Positions 54,941-63,879 of a DNA stretch of 64,000 nucleotides are shown one piece after another. The notes under the pieces were generated by a model that saw nothing but the letters and a program-made list of their open reading frames with translations, did no database searches and had not been told where the DNA came from. The position numbers and the translations under genes are program-made. This stretch comes from Bog-756 sp963835465 (GTDB lineage: Bacteria > Actinomycetota > Acidimicrobiia > Acidimicrobiales > RAAP-2): contig CAWIFR010000006.1 of NCBI GenBank assembly GCA_963835465.1, positions 558,001 through 622,000 on the forward strand, in the 5' to 3' direction. How positions within the stretch are numbered: the stretch's first letter is position 1; each line of letters starts with the position of its first letter.

Positions 54941-55916
54941 ATGACCATCCCCTTCACCCGAGGGCTGCACGGTGTGGCCGAAGGCGTGCACGCCTATCTC
55001 CAGCCCGACGGAGGCTGGGGATGGAGCAACGCCGGGCTGGTCGAAGGGGACGACGCCTCACTCCTCGTGGACACCCTCTTCGATCTGCACCTCACCGGCC
55101 GGATGCTCGAGGCCATGGGTGAAGTTACCGCCCGACGACCGATCGGAACGCTGGTCAACACGCATGCCAACGGTGACCACTGCTACGGCAACGAACTCGT
55201 GGTCGGACCCGGAGTGGACATCGTCGGCCTCGGCCGCGACCGCCTCGGAGATGGACGACGCCCCGCCGGCGTCGCTGGCGGCCATGGTGGCCGGATTGGA
55301 CCGATTGCCCACCGAGGTCGGTGACTATCTCCGGGCTGCCTTCGGACCCTTCGACTTCGACGGGATCCGGGTGGCTCCACCGACCAGGACCTTCTCCGGA
55401 ACCGAGCGCATCGACCTCGGAGGGCGGTCTGTCGAGTTGATCGAGGTCGGTCCGGCCCACACCACCGGAGACGTCATTGTCTGGGTACCCGACGAACGGG
55501 TGGTGTTCACCGGCGACATCCTGTTCATCGAGGGGACGCCGATCATGTGGTCGGGACCGACGGCGGGCTGGATCGCGGCGTGCGACCTCATCGCGGCTCT
55601 CGAGCCCGCGGTCATCGTGCCGGGTCACGGACCCCTCGCCGATGTGGAGGGCGTCCGGACGGTCAGCCAGTACCTCCGAACCGTCGAGGAGGGAACCCGA
55701 TCGCGCTGGGCCGCCGGGCTGACCCCCGAGGAGGCGACCCGCGATCTGCACCACGAACTTCTCGCAACCGCCTTCGGCCGGTGGCGAGACCACGAACGAC
55801 TGGCCGTCAATGTCGAGACCGTCTGGGCCGGCCTGGAACCCGGACACATCCGGCCCTCGGTACACGAGTTGTTCGTTCGGATGGCTGCTCTGGCCGGGGC
55901 GACCACCAGGGGATGA
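54941..55916 (+). CDS. MBL-fold metallo-hydrolase (one frameshift)
   Basis: About 325 residues. Metal site: TLVNTHANGDHCYGNEL (H-x-x-x-D-H), then ELIEVGPAHTTGDVIVWVPD (third His), GDILFIEGTPIMWSGP (bridging Asp) and VIVPGHGPL (last His). This is a complete metallo-beta-lactamase fold. The frame changes near 55225-55245 between DIVG and EMDDAPPASLAAMV; one base restores it. ATG 54941 has GAGGAG upstream. The substrate is unknown; the L-V-N-T-H form is common to hydrolases of the glyoxalase II/lactonase group. Confidence 0.85.
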
Positions 55917-55959
55917 CACCGGAGCGATGAGTCTCAGACGCTCGGCCCGTCCTCCTTCA

Positions 55960-56497
55960 ATGGACACCATGAACCTCGCCAGCCTCTACGGCCTGCCCGC
56001 CCTTGAATGGTCGGCCGTCCAGGCCCGCCTGGACCGGGGGGTGAGCCAGGCCCCCGGCACCGGCGGCCCCGACCGCCACACCTGCTGGCTGACCACCCTC
56101 AACGAGGATGGCAGTCCCCACATCACCGGCATCGGTGCCCTCTGGGTCGACGGCACCTTCTGGTTCGAAACCGGGGAGCGGACGGTCAAAGGGAGAAACT
56201 TGACCCGCGATCCTCGCTGCGCCCTCAGTGTGGCCACCGACGAGTTTGACCTGACCGTGGAAGGGGAGGCGAGAAGCCAGACCGATCCGGGCACGGTGAC
56301 CGCCATGGCCGCCCGATGGGCCGCCGAGGGTTGGCCGGCCCGGGTCGACGACTCGGGGAGGGCCCTGACCGCCGAGTACAGACGCGCCGTCCGCCGGAAG
56401 GCCACCCTGGACGGTGTACCGCGTCACGATCCGTCGGGCCACCGCCCTCGGTACAGTCGAGCCGGGGGGTGCCACCCGATGGTCGTTTCCCCGCTAG
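55960..56497 (+). CDS. Pyridoxamine 5'-phosphate oxidase/F420-dependent reductase-like protein (one frameshift)
   Basis: About 179 residues of the flavin split-barrel. HTCWLTTLNEDGSPHITGIG, then ALWVDGTFWFETGERTVKGR and NLTRDPRCALSV form the core and are typical of F420- or FMN-binding family members. The expected C-terminus appears in another frame: PPWTVYRVTIRRATALGTVE and GGATRWSFPR, ending TAG 56495-56497, so one extra base lies near 56378-56384. Family members with the A-T-R-W-S/R-F ending are often F420-dependent. It starts 43 bases after the MBL gene and is probably in the same operon. Confidence 0.83.
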
Positions 56498-56816
56498 CTG
56501 TCACGACGACCATTGGATCACCACACCGCTCCTGACCAACCCGAGCGAAGCCAGACAGACGATTGGCATTCGTCGGCCGACACTGGCGCATCGCCGACCG
56601 CGGTCAGCTGGCAAGAGCAATCCCCCGACCTGCGCCCTCCTCCCTGGCCGGGACCCTGGCCCAGTGGTCGAGGGGATACGATCGCCCAGTCAAACCTGGC
56701 GCGGTCAGCAGAAGAGCCCGGTCGACAAAAGGGAGGGGAAAGCGGCCATCTGATCTGGTGCTGGACCGGGCCGCCCACTGACGGAATGGACTCAGAGGAA
56801 TGGGAGGAGAGCCCAC

Positions 56817-57200
56817 ATGACGCTGATCGCCCGCTTCCAAGTAGATGGGGCAGAACCGCAAACCGTCGCCGGGGTCGAGGGCGACTGGGTACACGTGCTC
56901 ACGTTCACGAAGACGTTCACCTCGGGCATCGTGGGCAGCGCCACCACCCTGTTCATGTCCGCCGGCACCGAAGAGGGGTCCCGCTCCTACGTGGCGACTG
57001 AACGGATCGAGGGTCGGACCGGTGATGGGCGGGCCGGCGCAGTGACCATCCAGCACGGCGGACTCGAGTCCGATCCGGGCAGCTGGTTTGGGCACATCGT
57101 GCCGATGACGGGAACCGGTGACTTTTCCGAATGGACCGGATCGGCCCGTATCGTGCACGACGACGAGGGTGCGTACTTCGACATCCAGCTCGATGGCTGA
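56817..57200 (+). CDS. DUF3224-like protein
   Basis: 127 residues, intact. Resembles DUF3224/allene-oxide-cyclase-like small barrels: FTKTFTSGIVGSATTLFMSA, SYVATERIEGRTGDGRAGAV, LQHGG-type strand TIQHGGLESDPGSWFGHIVP and the closing GTGDFSEWTGSARIVHDDEG. The function is unknown. ATG 56817 has GGGAGGAGA upstream. The gap of 319 bases before it contains no gene that I can support. Confidence 0.8.
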   Translation: MTLIARFQVDGAEPQTVAGVEGDWVHVLTFTKTFTSGIVGSATTLFMSAGTEEGSRSYVATERIEGRTGDGRAGAVTIQHGGLESDPGSWFGHIVPMTGTGDFSEWTGSARIVHDDEGAYFDIQLDG

Positions 57201-57247
57201 GCCGGTCCCCGGCAGCATCGTTACCTTCTTTGGAATACCGTTCCGAT

Positions 57248-57620
57248 ATGGACAAGGGTCCGCTGCCACACGAGGACGGCGACACGCTGCTTCACGCCCT
57301 CAACGATCTCCTCGAGGCCAACCTCTCGCTCCAGGCCACTCTCCAGGAAAGCGCGAAGAGGACCGAGCACTACCTCGAAGGCGTTGCGTGCCGGCAATCG
57401 CGTCTCTGACGTCGTGCGAGCCGTGTCGGTCGGGCGGGACCGCACGGAGGACAATGATGCCATCGACCGGTTCACCCGGGCCCGTCAGCGGAGTCGTGCC
57501 GCTACCTTCCACCGGCTGAGCAGGGAGGGGATGAGCCGCAAGGAGATCGCCGCACGCTGGGGATTCTCACAGCAGATGGTCTCACGGATCGTCAACCACG
57601 AGGCGTTCCGCGACGACTAG
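57248..57620 (+). CDS. Coiled-coil plus helix-turn-helix protein (one frameshift)
   Basis: About 124 residues if two frames are joined near 57381-57388. The first part is LLHALNDLLEANLSLQATLQ, an amphipathic coiled coil likely to mediate oligomerisation. The second ends with a clear helix-turn-helix: GMSRKEIAARWGFSQQMVSR followed by IVNHEAF. This suggests a small DNA-binding regulator. Each half alone lacks a proper end or start, supporting the join. It starts about 47 bases after the DUF3224 gene. A hairpin follows the stop. Confidence 0.62.
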
Positions 57621-57656
57621 GTGGCCGTGCAGCCAGTCGACGGTGGCCAGGCATGA

Positions 57657-57701
57657 CGAAACCCCGGCCATGCTTCGGCGGAAAGCAGTATCGGGGTTTC
57701 G
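57657..57701 (+). terminator. Hairpin downstream of the HTH gene
   Basis: CGAAACCCCG (57657-57666) and CGGGGTTTCG (57692-57701) form a perfect ten-pair stem around a 25-base loop, 36 bases after the HTH gene stop. It could be the transcription end of the plus-strand operon. There is no clear T tract, and the loop is long for a terminator. Confidence 0.4.
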
Positions 57702-57983
57702 CAGCGTGCTGCGGAAGCCGCAGTCGCTTTGCCTTCTCAGTCTGGCGGGAGACCGGATCAGGCTCATTGCCAACCTAACCATTCGCCTGATGTTTATCAA
57801 TAGGGGTTGAGAGATTGTGAGCACCCGGCCGCGAACGGTGGGGGGTCAGGTCAGGAGGCCCGGCAGCCTCGCGTCTCGTCCATCCGGAATGTCCCTGCCC
57901 TGCAGTTCAGAGTGGCAATCCTGCCGGACACCCACCCCACAAGGCTGGTGGGACCTGCCCGAGTGCCGGACCTCAGGCTCAGG

Positions 57984-58443
57984 TCAGAGAGAGATCAACC
58001 GCTTGAAGCCGACATGCGTCGCGGCAAATCCCTCGCGGAGATAGAACCGGTGGGCGTCGGTGCGCTGCTCGTTGGAGGTGAGCTGGATTCGGTAGCAACC
58101 GAGCCCCTGGGCCAGTTCGATGGCGGTGCTCAGGAGCTGCGCACCGATGCCTCGGCCTCGGAAGTCTGGGTGGACGTGCAAGGACTCCACTTCGGCACAG
58201 CGACCCCCATGATGCTGAAAGTGGCGGAAGACCACGAGTTGACACATGCCCACGACCATTCCGTCCTCCTCGGCCACCAGCACGTCGCTCCCATGGCTCG
58301 CCTGGATCTCGGTCAGGGCCGCCCGGTAGGCAGACCGGTCCGAGGGGTCCTCCTGGGGCCCGAGCAACGATCCGTGGCCAAGGAGCTCGAAGGAGGCGCG
58401 GCACATCGTCGGCCCTGGCGCTGCGGATGCAGTGCGAACTCAT
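57984..58443 (-). CDS. GNAT-family N-acetyltransferase (one frameshift)
   Basis: About 153 residues. MSSHCIRSARADDVPRLLRA is the N-terminal strand-helix; after a shift near 58395 follow DVLVAEEDGMVVGMCQLVVF, VESLHVHPDFRGRGIGAQLL (acetyl-CoA-binding R/Q-x-x-G-x-G/A) and IQLTSNEQRTDAHRFYLREG. The last motif, with F-Y-x-x-x-G-F, is typical of small GNAT enzymes that acetylate amines. The substrate is unknown. ATG 58443 overlaps the stop of the upstream hydrolase by ATGA. Confidence 0.82.
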
Positions 58444-59268
58444 GCCGCGGCGGCATCACGGGCGAAGTCCGACCAGGTAGTGACCCACCTCCCCCACACG
58501 GGAGGGGGATAGTCGTGGCCCATTCCTTCGATCTCGACATAGCGGGCGTCGGGGACCAGCTCGGCAGTCCGGCGTCCTCCGCTCGGGTCGATGAGGGTAT
58601 CCCGGCTCCCGTGCATCACCAATGTCGGAAGGTCGAGAGCACGGAGCCCGTCTGCCCGGGACCCATCGGCAACGACCGCGCATCTGTCGGGCCGGCCCGG
58701 ACGGCCAGAAGCAGCGGTCGAAGGCGCTCCCGGCTCGCGCCCGGATGAGGTCCTCGTCGAGCCACTCGGGTTTCGAACCGTAGACCTGCAGCGCCGCCAC
58801 CTGACGATCGATGTACTCGGCACGCGATGAGGCCGGAGGGGCCATGAGGAAGGAGAGGGCGGCCTCGGAACTGTCTCCATATCCCCGCTCACCGGTCCGA
58901 GACATCACCGAGGTCACGGACAGCAAACGGTCCGGGTGGTCAATGGCCAGTCGTTGGACGATCATCCCTCCCATCGAGCAGCCCATCACGTGGGCAGTGC
59001 GCACCTCGCACGCATCGAGCACGGCCAACGCGTCTTCGGCCATGTGGCCCAGTGTGTACTCCTGCCCTTCGAGCTTCGATGACAGCCCGACATCCCGGTT
59101 GTCGAAGCGCACGACACGGTACCCGGTGTCCACGAACATCGAGCACCACTCCTCGGCATAGTTGATGCACTGCGATCCGAGGCCATTCACAAGGAGCAGT
59201 GTCGGCCGATCGGGCTCGCCGAACGCCTCGTAGTAGATCTCGACCCCGCCGTTTCGCGTCGTGCTCAT
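58440..59268 (-). CDS. Alpha/beta hydrolase (one frameshift)
   Basis: About 276 residues. YYEAFGEPDRPTLLLVNGLG (oxyanion), VVRFDNRDVGLSSKLEGQEY, nucleophile elbow VMGCSMGGMIVQRLAIDHPD, and, after a shift near 58680-58700, LDLPTLVMHGSRDTLIDPSG (Asp) and VEIEGMGHDYPPPVW (His). The triad is complete. F-D-N-R-D-x-G-x-S is typical of a hydrolase group that includes aclacinomycin methylesterase-like enzymes. ATG 59268 is supported by GAGGAACG upstream. Coupled to the GNAT gene. Confidence 0.85.
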
Positions 59269-59416
59269 CGTTCCTCCCAGAGGGCGATCGTAGCGAGGCT
59301 CAACAGCCTGGGGCGAGACGGCCACCCTTCAGATGATGGACACACGCTCAGCGGCCTGGTCGGCGGACGGCCCCCGATCTCTGGAGGACCGGTGGAGGTT
59401 GGTCTCGCCGCCACTG

Positions 59417-59853
59417 CTACGGTCGCGACCCGGCGTCATGGGTATCGCTGCTCCATCGGGTGCCATCCCACCATCGGAGTAGCGACCCTCCGGCCGGGTC
59501 CGGATACCAGCCGGCTGTCGGCAGGAGTGGAAGCGTTGGCTCCCAGCCGGCATAGGTCCACCGACCCGGCCCAAGTCGACCGGATGCCGCCGCCTGCTCT
59601 ACGTCGATAAGTCTCTTGCGGATCACGAACCAGTAGATGAGGGCCGGGATGGCCAGGATATTGACGAGGACGACAAGCGGATCCAGAGAACCTTTTCCTG
59701 GCCCGCGAGCTTCCACTGCCAATCCGGTCGCTTGGCCATGTCCACCAGAGCGACGACCAGCATGGCGAGCGAGCCCACGATGACGATCGCGTAGAGCACG
59801 AAGAGGAGGACGATGCCCGCTCCGAAGATTCCCGAACTCCCACTTACCATCAT
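59417..59853 (-). CDS. PLDc_N-like membrane protein with C-terminal DUF2510 (one frameshift)
   Basis: About 145 residues. The N-terminal half has two membrane helices in the phospholipase D N-terminal (PLDc_N) pattern: VLYAIVIVGSLAMLVVALVD with KRPDWQWKLAGQEKVLWI, and VNILAIPALIYWFVIRKRL after a shift near 59680-59690. The C-terminus is a DUF2510 module, AGWYPDPAGGSLLRWWDGTR. DUF2510 is a small actinobacterial domain of unknown role found on membrane proteins. The combination is common in high-GC Gram-positives. Confidence 0.75.
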
Positions 59854-60034
59854 CGACCAACACTACGTGACGGCCTCAACGTCGAGTCCGATCGCCTACG
59901 TCAGTCCGTCGGGTCAGTGCGGCGAGGAACGGATGGCCGTCCACCATCAATCGGGACCGCCGGACGGGGTGGTGGCGGTGCAGCGGTGACGCCGGCGAAG
60001 CGACCACGGATCCTGATCGCACCGCCTCGATCGC

Positions 60035-60511
60035 TCAGGTGCGGTTCACCAGGCGATCGAGGTTTTCGACCGACTGCTCCAACATCGACAGCGGTACCAC
60101 CGGCCAGGTGACGCCAGAACGCATCCCGTCGTCGGCGTTGGACCAGTCGCAGTAGTTGGTCACGTCGGTCCGCAACTCGTCCACCGGATCCAGCGCCCAC
60201 CCATAGACATGGCCGAATGGCGGATGGTCGCCAAATCCCACAGTCCACTCGATCAGACGGTTTGGGATGATCTGGGTAACGGTGTTGCGCACCTGGTACT
60301 TGGTCAGATTGGGGATGTCCCCGAGGGGCTCCCGGTCCATGTCCATGTCGAACGTCTCGCCCACCGCCGTGAGCGGCCGATCGTCGGGGGCCCCTTCCAA
60401 CATGCCGGAGCCATCGATGGCCACTTGGCCGGAGGGCGTGGCCACGATCCGGAACAAACGGCTGGCCGGTGCCGCAATACGGCGGGTGACGGACACTCGT
60501 TCAGTCGACAC
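60035..60511 (-). CDS. SRPBCC-family protein
   Basis: 158 residues, intact. SVTRRIAAPASRLFRIVATP opens a START-like helix-grip fold; GETFDMDMDREPLGDIPNLT and IIPNRLIEWTVGFGD lie in the central sheet; the C-terminal helix is PLSMLEQSVENLDRLVNR. The ligand and role are unknown. The 181-base gap after the PLDc_N/DUF2510 gene and the 289-base gap before the alkyltransferase-like gene show nothing gene-like. Confidence 0.8.
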   Translation of the reverse strand: MSTERVSVTRRIAAPASRLFRIVATPSGQVAIDGSGMLEGAPDDRPLTAVGETFDMDMDREPLGDIPNLTKYQVRNTVTQIIPNRLIEWTVGFGDHPPFGHVYGWALDPVDELRTDVTNYCDWSNADDGMRSGVTWPVVPLSMLEQSVENLDRLVNRT

Positions 60512-60800
60512 GAAGCCTCCTCAAGGTGGTCTCAGGGCAAAGCGACATTAGCTCCTCGCCCCTGTCGCCACGGTGCCTGGTGGACTGGCGGCCTATCTGC
60601 CCAGGTGCTCGGCGCGCGCCTTCGCAACACCGGCCCCGACGGGAAGGGGCCATGGATCGAGATCCCGTCCCGTTGCCTGGCTGTCGGTCTTCGGCGCGGG
60701 AATAGAAGCACGACCGCCACCCGCCCCACCTCAAGCGGCGGCCGGTGACCGGCGTGCTGACGTGGGATGGCGGGGAGCGGGCGACCGTCCCGGCCGCATC

Positions 60801-61100
60801 ATGACGGATCCGACTTGGTCAGGCTCGGTAGACCAGAGGGTGACCGAGGTGGTCCGGGCGGTGCCTGCCGGTCACGTCACCACCTACGGGGCTATCGCTC
60901 GTGAACTCGGCCTGAAGTCGGCGCGGCAGGTCGGTGCGGTACTGGCCCGAGGACGCCAGCCGATGCCGTGGCACAGGGTCCTCCCCGCCAGTGGCCGATT
61001 GGTGGACGGCCTGGTCACCGAGCAGGAGCGGCTCCTTCGATCCGAAGGGATCGAGGTGCGGGAAGGGCGAGTGGACCTCAACCGGTACCGCTGGCTATAG
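60801..61100 (+). CDS. MGMT-family alkyltransferase-like (ATL) protein
   Basis: 99 residues, the length of ATL proteins. VTEVVRAVPAGHVTTYGAIA, ELGLKSARQVGAVLAR and MPWHRVLPASGRLVD match the DNA-binding domain of O6-alkylguanine transferases, but the active-site P-C-H-R is replaced by P-W-H-R. ATLs cannot transfer the alkyl group; they bind damaged bases and recruit nucleotide excision repair. ATG 60801 is the first start that suits the domain. It overlaps the convergent DUF2834 gene by six bases. Confidence 0.88.
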   Translation: MTDPTWSGSVDQRVTEVVRAVPAGHVTTYGAIARELGLKSARQVGAVLARGRQPMPWHRVLPASGRLVDGLVTEQERLLRSEGIEVREGRVDLNRYRWL

Positions 61101-61616
61101 ATCGGCCGCGGACGCTCGGCGGCCTGCAGGCTCCACCCCGCGGGGTGCCGAGGCGTGCGGGTCGACCCGCTCGGTCTCCGCCCGGCTGAATCGTATCTGC
61201 CGCTCCACGAACGCCAGGTAGAAGGCCATGGAGAAGGCCAGGCTGGTGAACAGGCTCATCACGAAGAAGAGCCACGGCGCCCGCAGCCCGCGACGCCGGC
61301 CGTCAACGATGGTCCAGAGGGGCAGTAGCACCAGATTCACCATGATGTAATCCTGGGCCGCAGAGTCCGCCGCCCAATTGGAGAAGAGGGCCTTGGTGTA
61401 GCCGACATAGGTGGCGTTGTGGCCGTATTGATGGGTGTAGCGGATGTTGAAATACCAGCCGAGGCCCAGGGAGCCCACACCGAAGAGGTAGTAGAGGCCT
61501 TCAAGGACGGTGACCCGACCCGCCCGGCCCTCGACGAACAGACGCCGATTGACGACAAAGGCGGCCACCGTGGTGATGATGCCGAGGATCCCGTAGAACA
61601 CGAGTGAGCCGGTCAT
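61095..61616 (-). CDS. DUF2834-containing membrane protein
   Basis: 173 residues with four membrane segments. The conserved block FGVGSLGLGWYFNIRYTHQY, LFSNWAADSAAQDYIMVNLV and DGRRRGLRAPWLFFVMSLFT matches DUF2834. A further hydrophobic segment lies at the very N-terminus. The function is unknown. ATG 61616 is preceded by AAGGGAGG, a strong ribosome site, and the upstream in-frame extension is unlikely. Confidence 0.8.
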   Translation of the reverse strand: MTGSLVFYGILGIITTVAAFVVNRRLFVEGRAGRVTVLEGLYYLFGVGSLGLGWYFNIRYTHQYGHNATYVGYTKALFSNWAADSAAQDYIMVNLVLLPLWTIVDGRRRGLRAPWLFFVMSLFTSLAFSMAFYLAFVERQIRFSRAETERVDPHASAPRGVEPAGRRASAADL

Positions 61617-61801
61617 TTCCCTCCCTTGGTCGTGATGCGGGGCCACGTTGGCCTGTCCACAGGTCACGCCGAGGGACGTGCCCGGCCTGTCCATCACGTC
61701 GGCCCCGCTCCCCCGAAACCGACTGCGCAACATCCCGACACGACCACACGGCATGTCGACGCCGCATCACCGTTTCCGCAGCATAACCAGCATGGGGAGC
61801 A

Positions 61802-62629
61802 ATGTCTTCGGGATCGTTCGATCTCGTCGACACTGCGGCCGAGGGGTACCATGCCGACATGGATGCCAAGGAGATGTGGGGACTACTCGGACCCGATGTG
61901 CTGCGACGGATCGCCGTGGTCTCACCGCACTTCGACGATGCGGCCATGGGTGCGGGTCTGTTGCTTCTGACCTATCCGGGTAGCACGGTCATCACCGTGT
62001 TGGCCGGCCGGCCTCCCGCCTATCCCGACGAGGTCTCGCCCTGGGACGCCCTGGGCGGCTTCGTGAAGGGGGACGACGTCGTCGCCGTGCGCCGCGAGGA
62101 GGACGAGGCCGCCATGGCCCTGTTGGGGGCCGAGCACGCATGGCTCGACTTCCCCGACCACCAGTACCTGGCGGCGGCGAGCCGTCCCACGCCGGAACAG
62201 GTTTCACCGGCACTGGAGGCGGCCATCCGCTGGAGTGATGCCACCGCCGTGTTCCTGCCCATGGGCATCGCCAACCCAGACCACGTGTTGAGTCACGACG
62301 CCGGCCTGCTGGCCCGCGCCTCGATCGGAGACGACGAGAGCGCTCCAACCTGGTTCTGCTACGAGGACCAGGGATACAAGCACCTCCCCGGGATGCTGGC
62401 CTGGAGGGTGTCCAAGCTGTTCCGCCAAGGGCTTTGGCCCACCCCGGCCATCGTGCCGGTGGGTCTCGATACAGCAGCCAAGACCGCCGCCATCATGACC
62501 TACAAGAGCCAGATCGCTCCCCTCGATCAGGACCACATGTTGCAGGAGCGGCTAACAGCCAACGTGCCCGAGCAGTACTGGCGGCTAGCGCCACCACCGG
62601 AAGGTTGGGAGGGACTGCTCGACGCCTGA
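61802..62629 (+). CDS. PIG-L-family deacetylase (LmbE-like)
   Basis: 275 residues, intact. Zinc-dependent amidohydrolase fold related to the N-acetylglucosaminyl deacetylases of mycothiol synthesis. The metal motif is VVSPHFDDAAMGAGLLL (usual form H-P-D-D; here H-F-D-D) and the distal His is in NPDHVLSHDAGLLAR. GAEHAWLDFPDHQYL and MTYKSQIAPLDQD are also seen. The substrate may be a glycoconjugate or small-molecule amide. ATG 61802 gives a 19-residue extension over an internal ATG at 61859; either could be correct. Confidence 0.86.
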   Translation: MSSGSFDLVDTAAEGYHADMDAKEMWGLLGPDVLRRIAVVSPHFDDAAMGAGLLLLTYPGSTVITVLAGRPPAYPDEVSPWDALGGFVKGDDVVAVRREEDEAAMALLGAEHAWLDFPDHQYLAAASRPTPEQVSPALEAAIRWSDATAVFLPMGIANPDHVLSHDAGLLARASIGDDESAPTWFCYEDQGYKHLPGMLAWRVSKLFRQGLWPTPAIVPVGLDTAAKTAAIMTYKSQIAPLDQDHMLQERLTANVPEQYWRLAPPPEGWEGLLDA

Positions 62630-62706
62630 GCGCCGGCCCGTCCACCGGAGGGGCCGGGACGCCGGCCACCAACGGGTCACGCAGCCAGCCGTGGAGGATC
62701 GGTCGA

Positions 62707-63498
62707 TCAGCCTTCCAGGGGCACGGGGATGGCACTCAGCGACATGCCGCTCTCGTGGAGCTCGATCTGGGAGAGGGAGCACCCCGGGAGCCCGTGTACC
62801 CGCTCACGACTGAGGACATCCATGGTGTAGGCCGTCGAAGGCGAGACCCACACCGGCACGGCCGCCAGTACGCCCACCCCCACGTGATGGTTGTGGCCCG
62901 AGAGAATCACTCGCACATCGGAACCGTCGATGGCCTCAGCCAGGTCCACAGGGTTCCGCAACATGATCTGTGTCATCTCGTGCACGGGCGACGGAATCGG
63001 GGGGTGGTGCAGCGCCAGCACTGTTCCCTCCACGGCAGGAACGGCGAGGACATCCTTCAGAAACGCCAGCGTCTCCTCACCCAACTCCCCGAAGTCCTCA
63101 CCAGCAACCACGGAGTCGAGAAGGACGATGCGGAGGCCACCGACCCAATGGACCTGGTTGATCGGCTGAGAGGCGTCAACGAGCGGCGAGGAATCCCCAT
63201 GGTTGAGGAGGTATCGGCGAAAGGCTGAGCGGTCGTCATGGTTGCCGGGCAGATACACGACCCTCCCGCCGAAGGCCCCGACCGCCGTCGCCATTAGTTG
63301 GGAGAGGTCCTGATAGCTGGCAGGATCACCGGCATTGGCGAGGTCGCCAGTGAGGATAACCATGTCCGGCTTCAACCCGGCGTCGGCAATCAGCCGGAGG
63401 CTGGCGACAAGATTGTCACGGGGCCTCGATCCGGGAAACAGCATCTCACCCGTGGTCAGGTGAAGATCTGAGAGCTGGAGCAGGTAGCGATCAGCCAT
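62707..63498 (-). CDS. Calcineurin-like metallophosphoesterase (CpdA-like)
   Basis: 263 residues, intact. All metal-binding blocks are present: QLSDLHLTTGEMLFPG, VILTGDLANAG, VVYLPGNHDDRSAF, TVLALHHPPIPSPV and VILSGHNHHVGVG. The length and the S-D-x-H-L start match cyclic-nucleotide phosphodiesterases of the CpdA class, though other phosphoester substrates are possible. A cAMP role is an inference. Transcribed toward the PIG-L gene. Confidence 0.9.
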   Translation of the reverse strand: MADRYLLQLSDLHLTTGEMLFPGSRPRDNLVASLRLIADAGLKPDMVILTGDLANAGDPASYQDLSQLMATAVGAFGGRVVYLPGNHDDRSAFRRYLLNHGDSSPLVDASQPINQVHWVGGLRIVLLDSVVAGEDFGELGEETLAFLKDVLAVPAVEGTVLALHHPPIPSPVHEMTQIMLRNPVDLAEAIDGSDVRVILSGHNHHVGVGVLAAVPVWVSPSTAYTMDVLSRERVHGLPGCSLSQIELHESGMSLSAIPVPLEG

Positions 63499-63879
63499 GC
63501 AGCGTCACCTCCGCCTTGGACGCCACGGCTGAGCCGATCTCGAGGAGTCGGACCTTGTTTTGACATCCCTGCTTCATTCTCTGATGGCACTCCTCAGGAC
63601 CACGGCTCGGCAAAACGTATGCTCACAGGTGCTGCACGGCCCGAGCGCACGCACACACAACCGATGATGGGCGCTGCCGGTCTCGAACGATGGCCCGCCA
63701 GCAACGCGAGCTTTCCTCGAGGCAACGAGCGCCAGGTGGTCAGAGCTCGTGCCCGCCTCCGCAGCATACCGTCACGAATCGACCGTGCCTGAGCGCGAAC
63801 TGCGCCGGGTTGCCATGGCGTGTCGGAAATGTCGGGACGGCTGCAGGGACAAATCAGTGGGCACGACGACCTGGCGGAT
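63499..63879. other. Stretch upstream of the phosphoesterase gene, no gene recognised
   Basis: About 380 bases. Short frames on both strands lack codon bias or homology I recognise. The right part, beyond the premature stop of the transposase, looks like degraded mobile-element or flanking sequence. Confidence 0.4.

Noticed and set aside
56604..57269. 221-residue minus-strand frame
   Set aside because: Antisense to the DUF3224-like gene, which has a ribosome site and family motifs.
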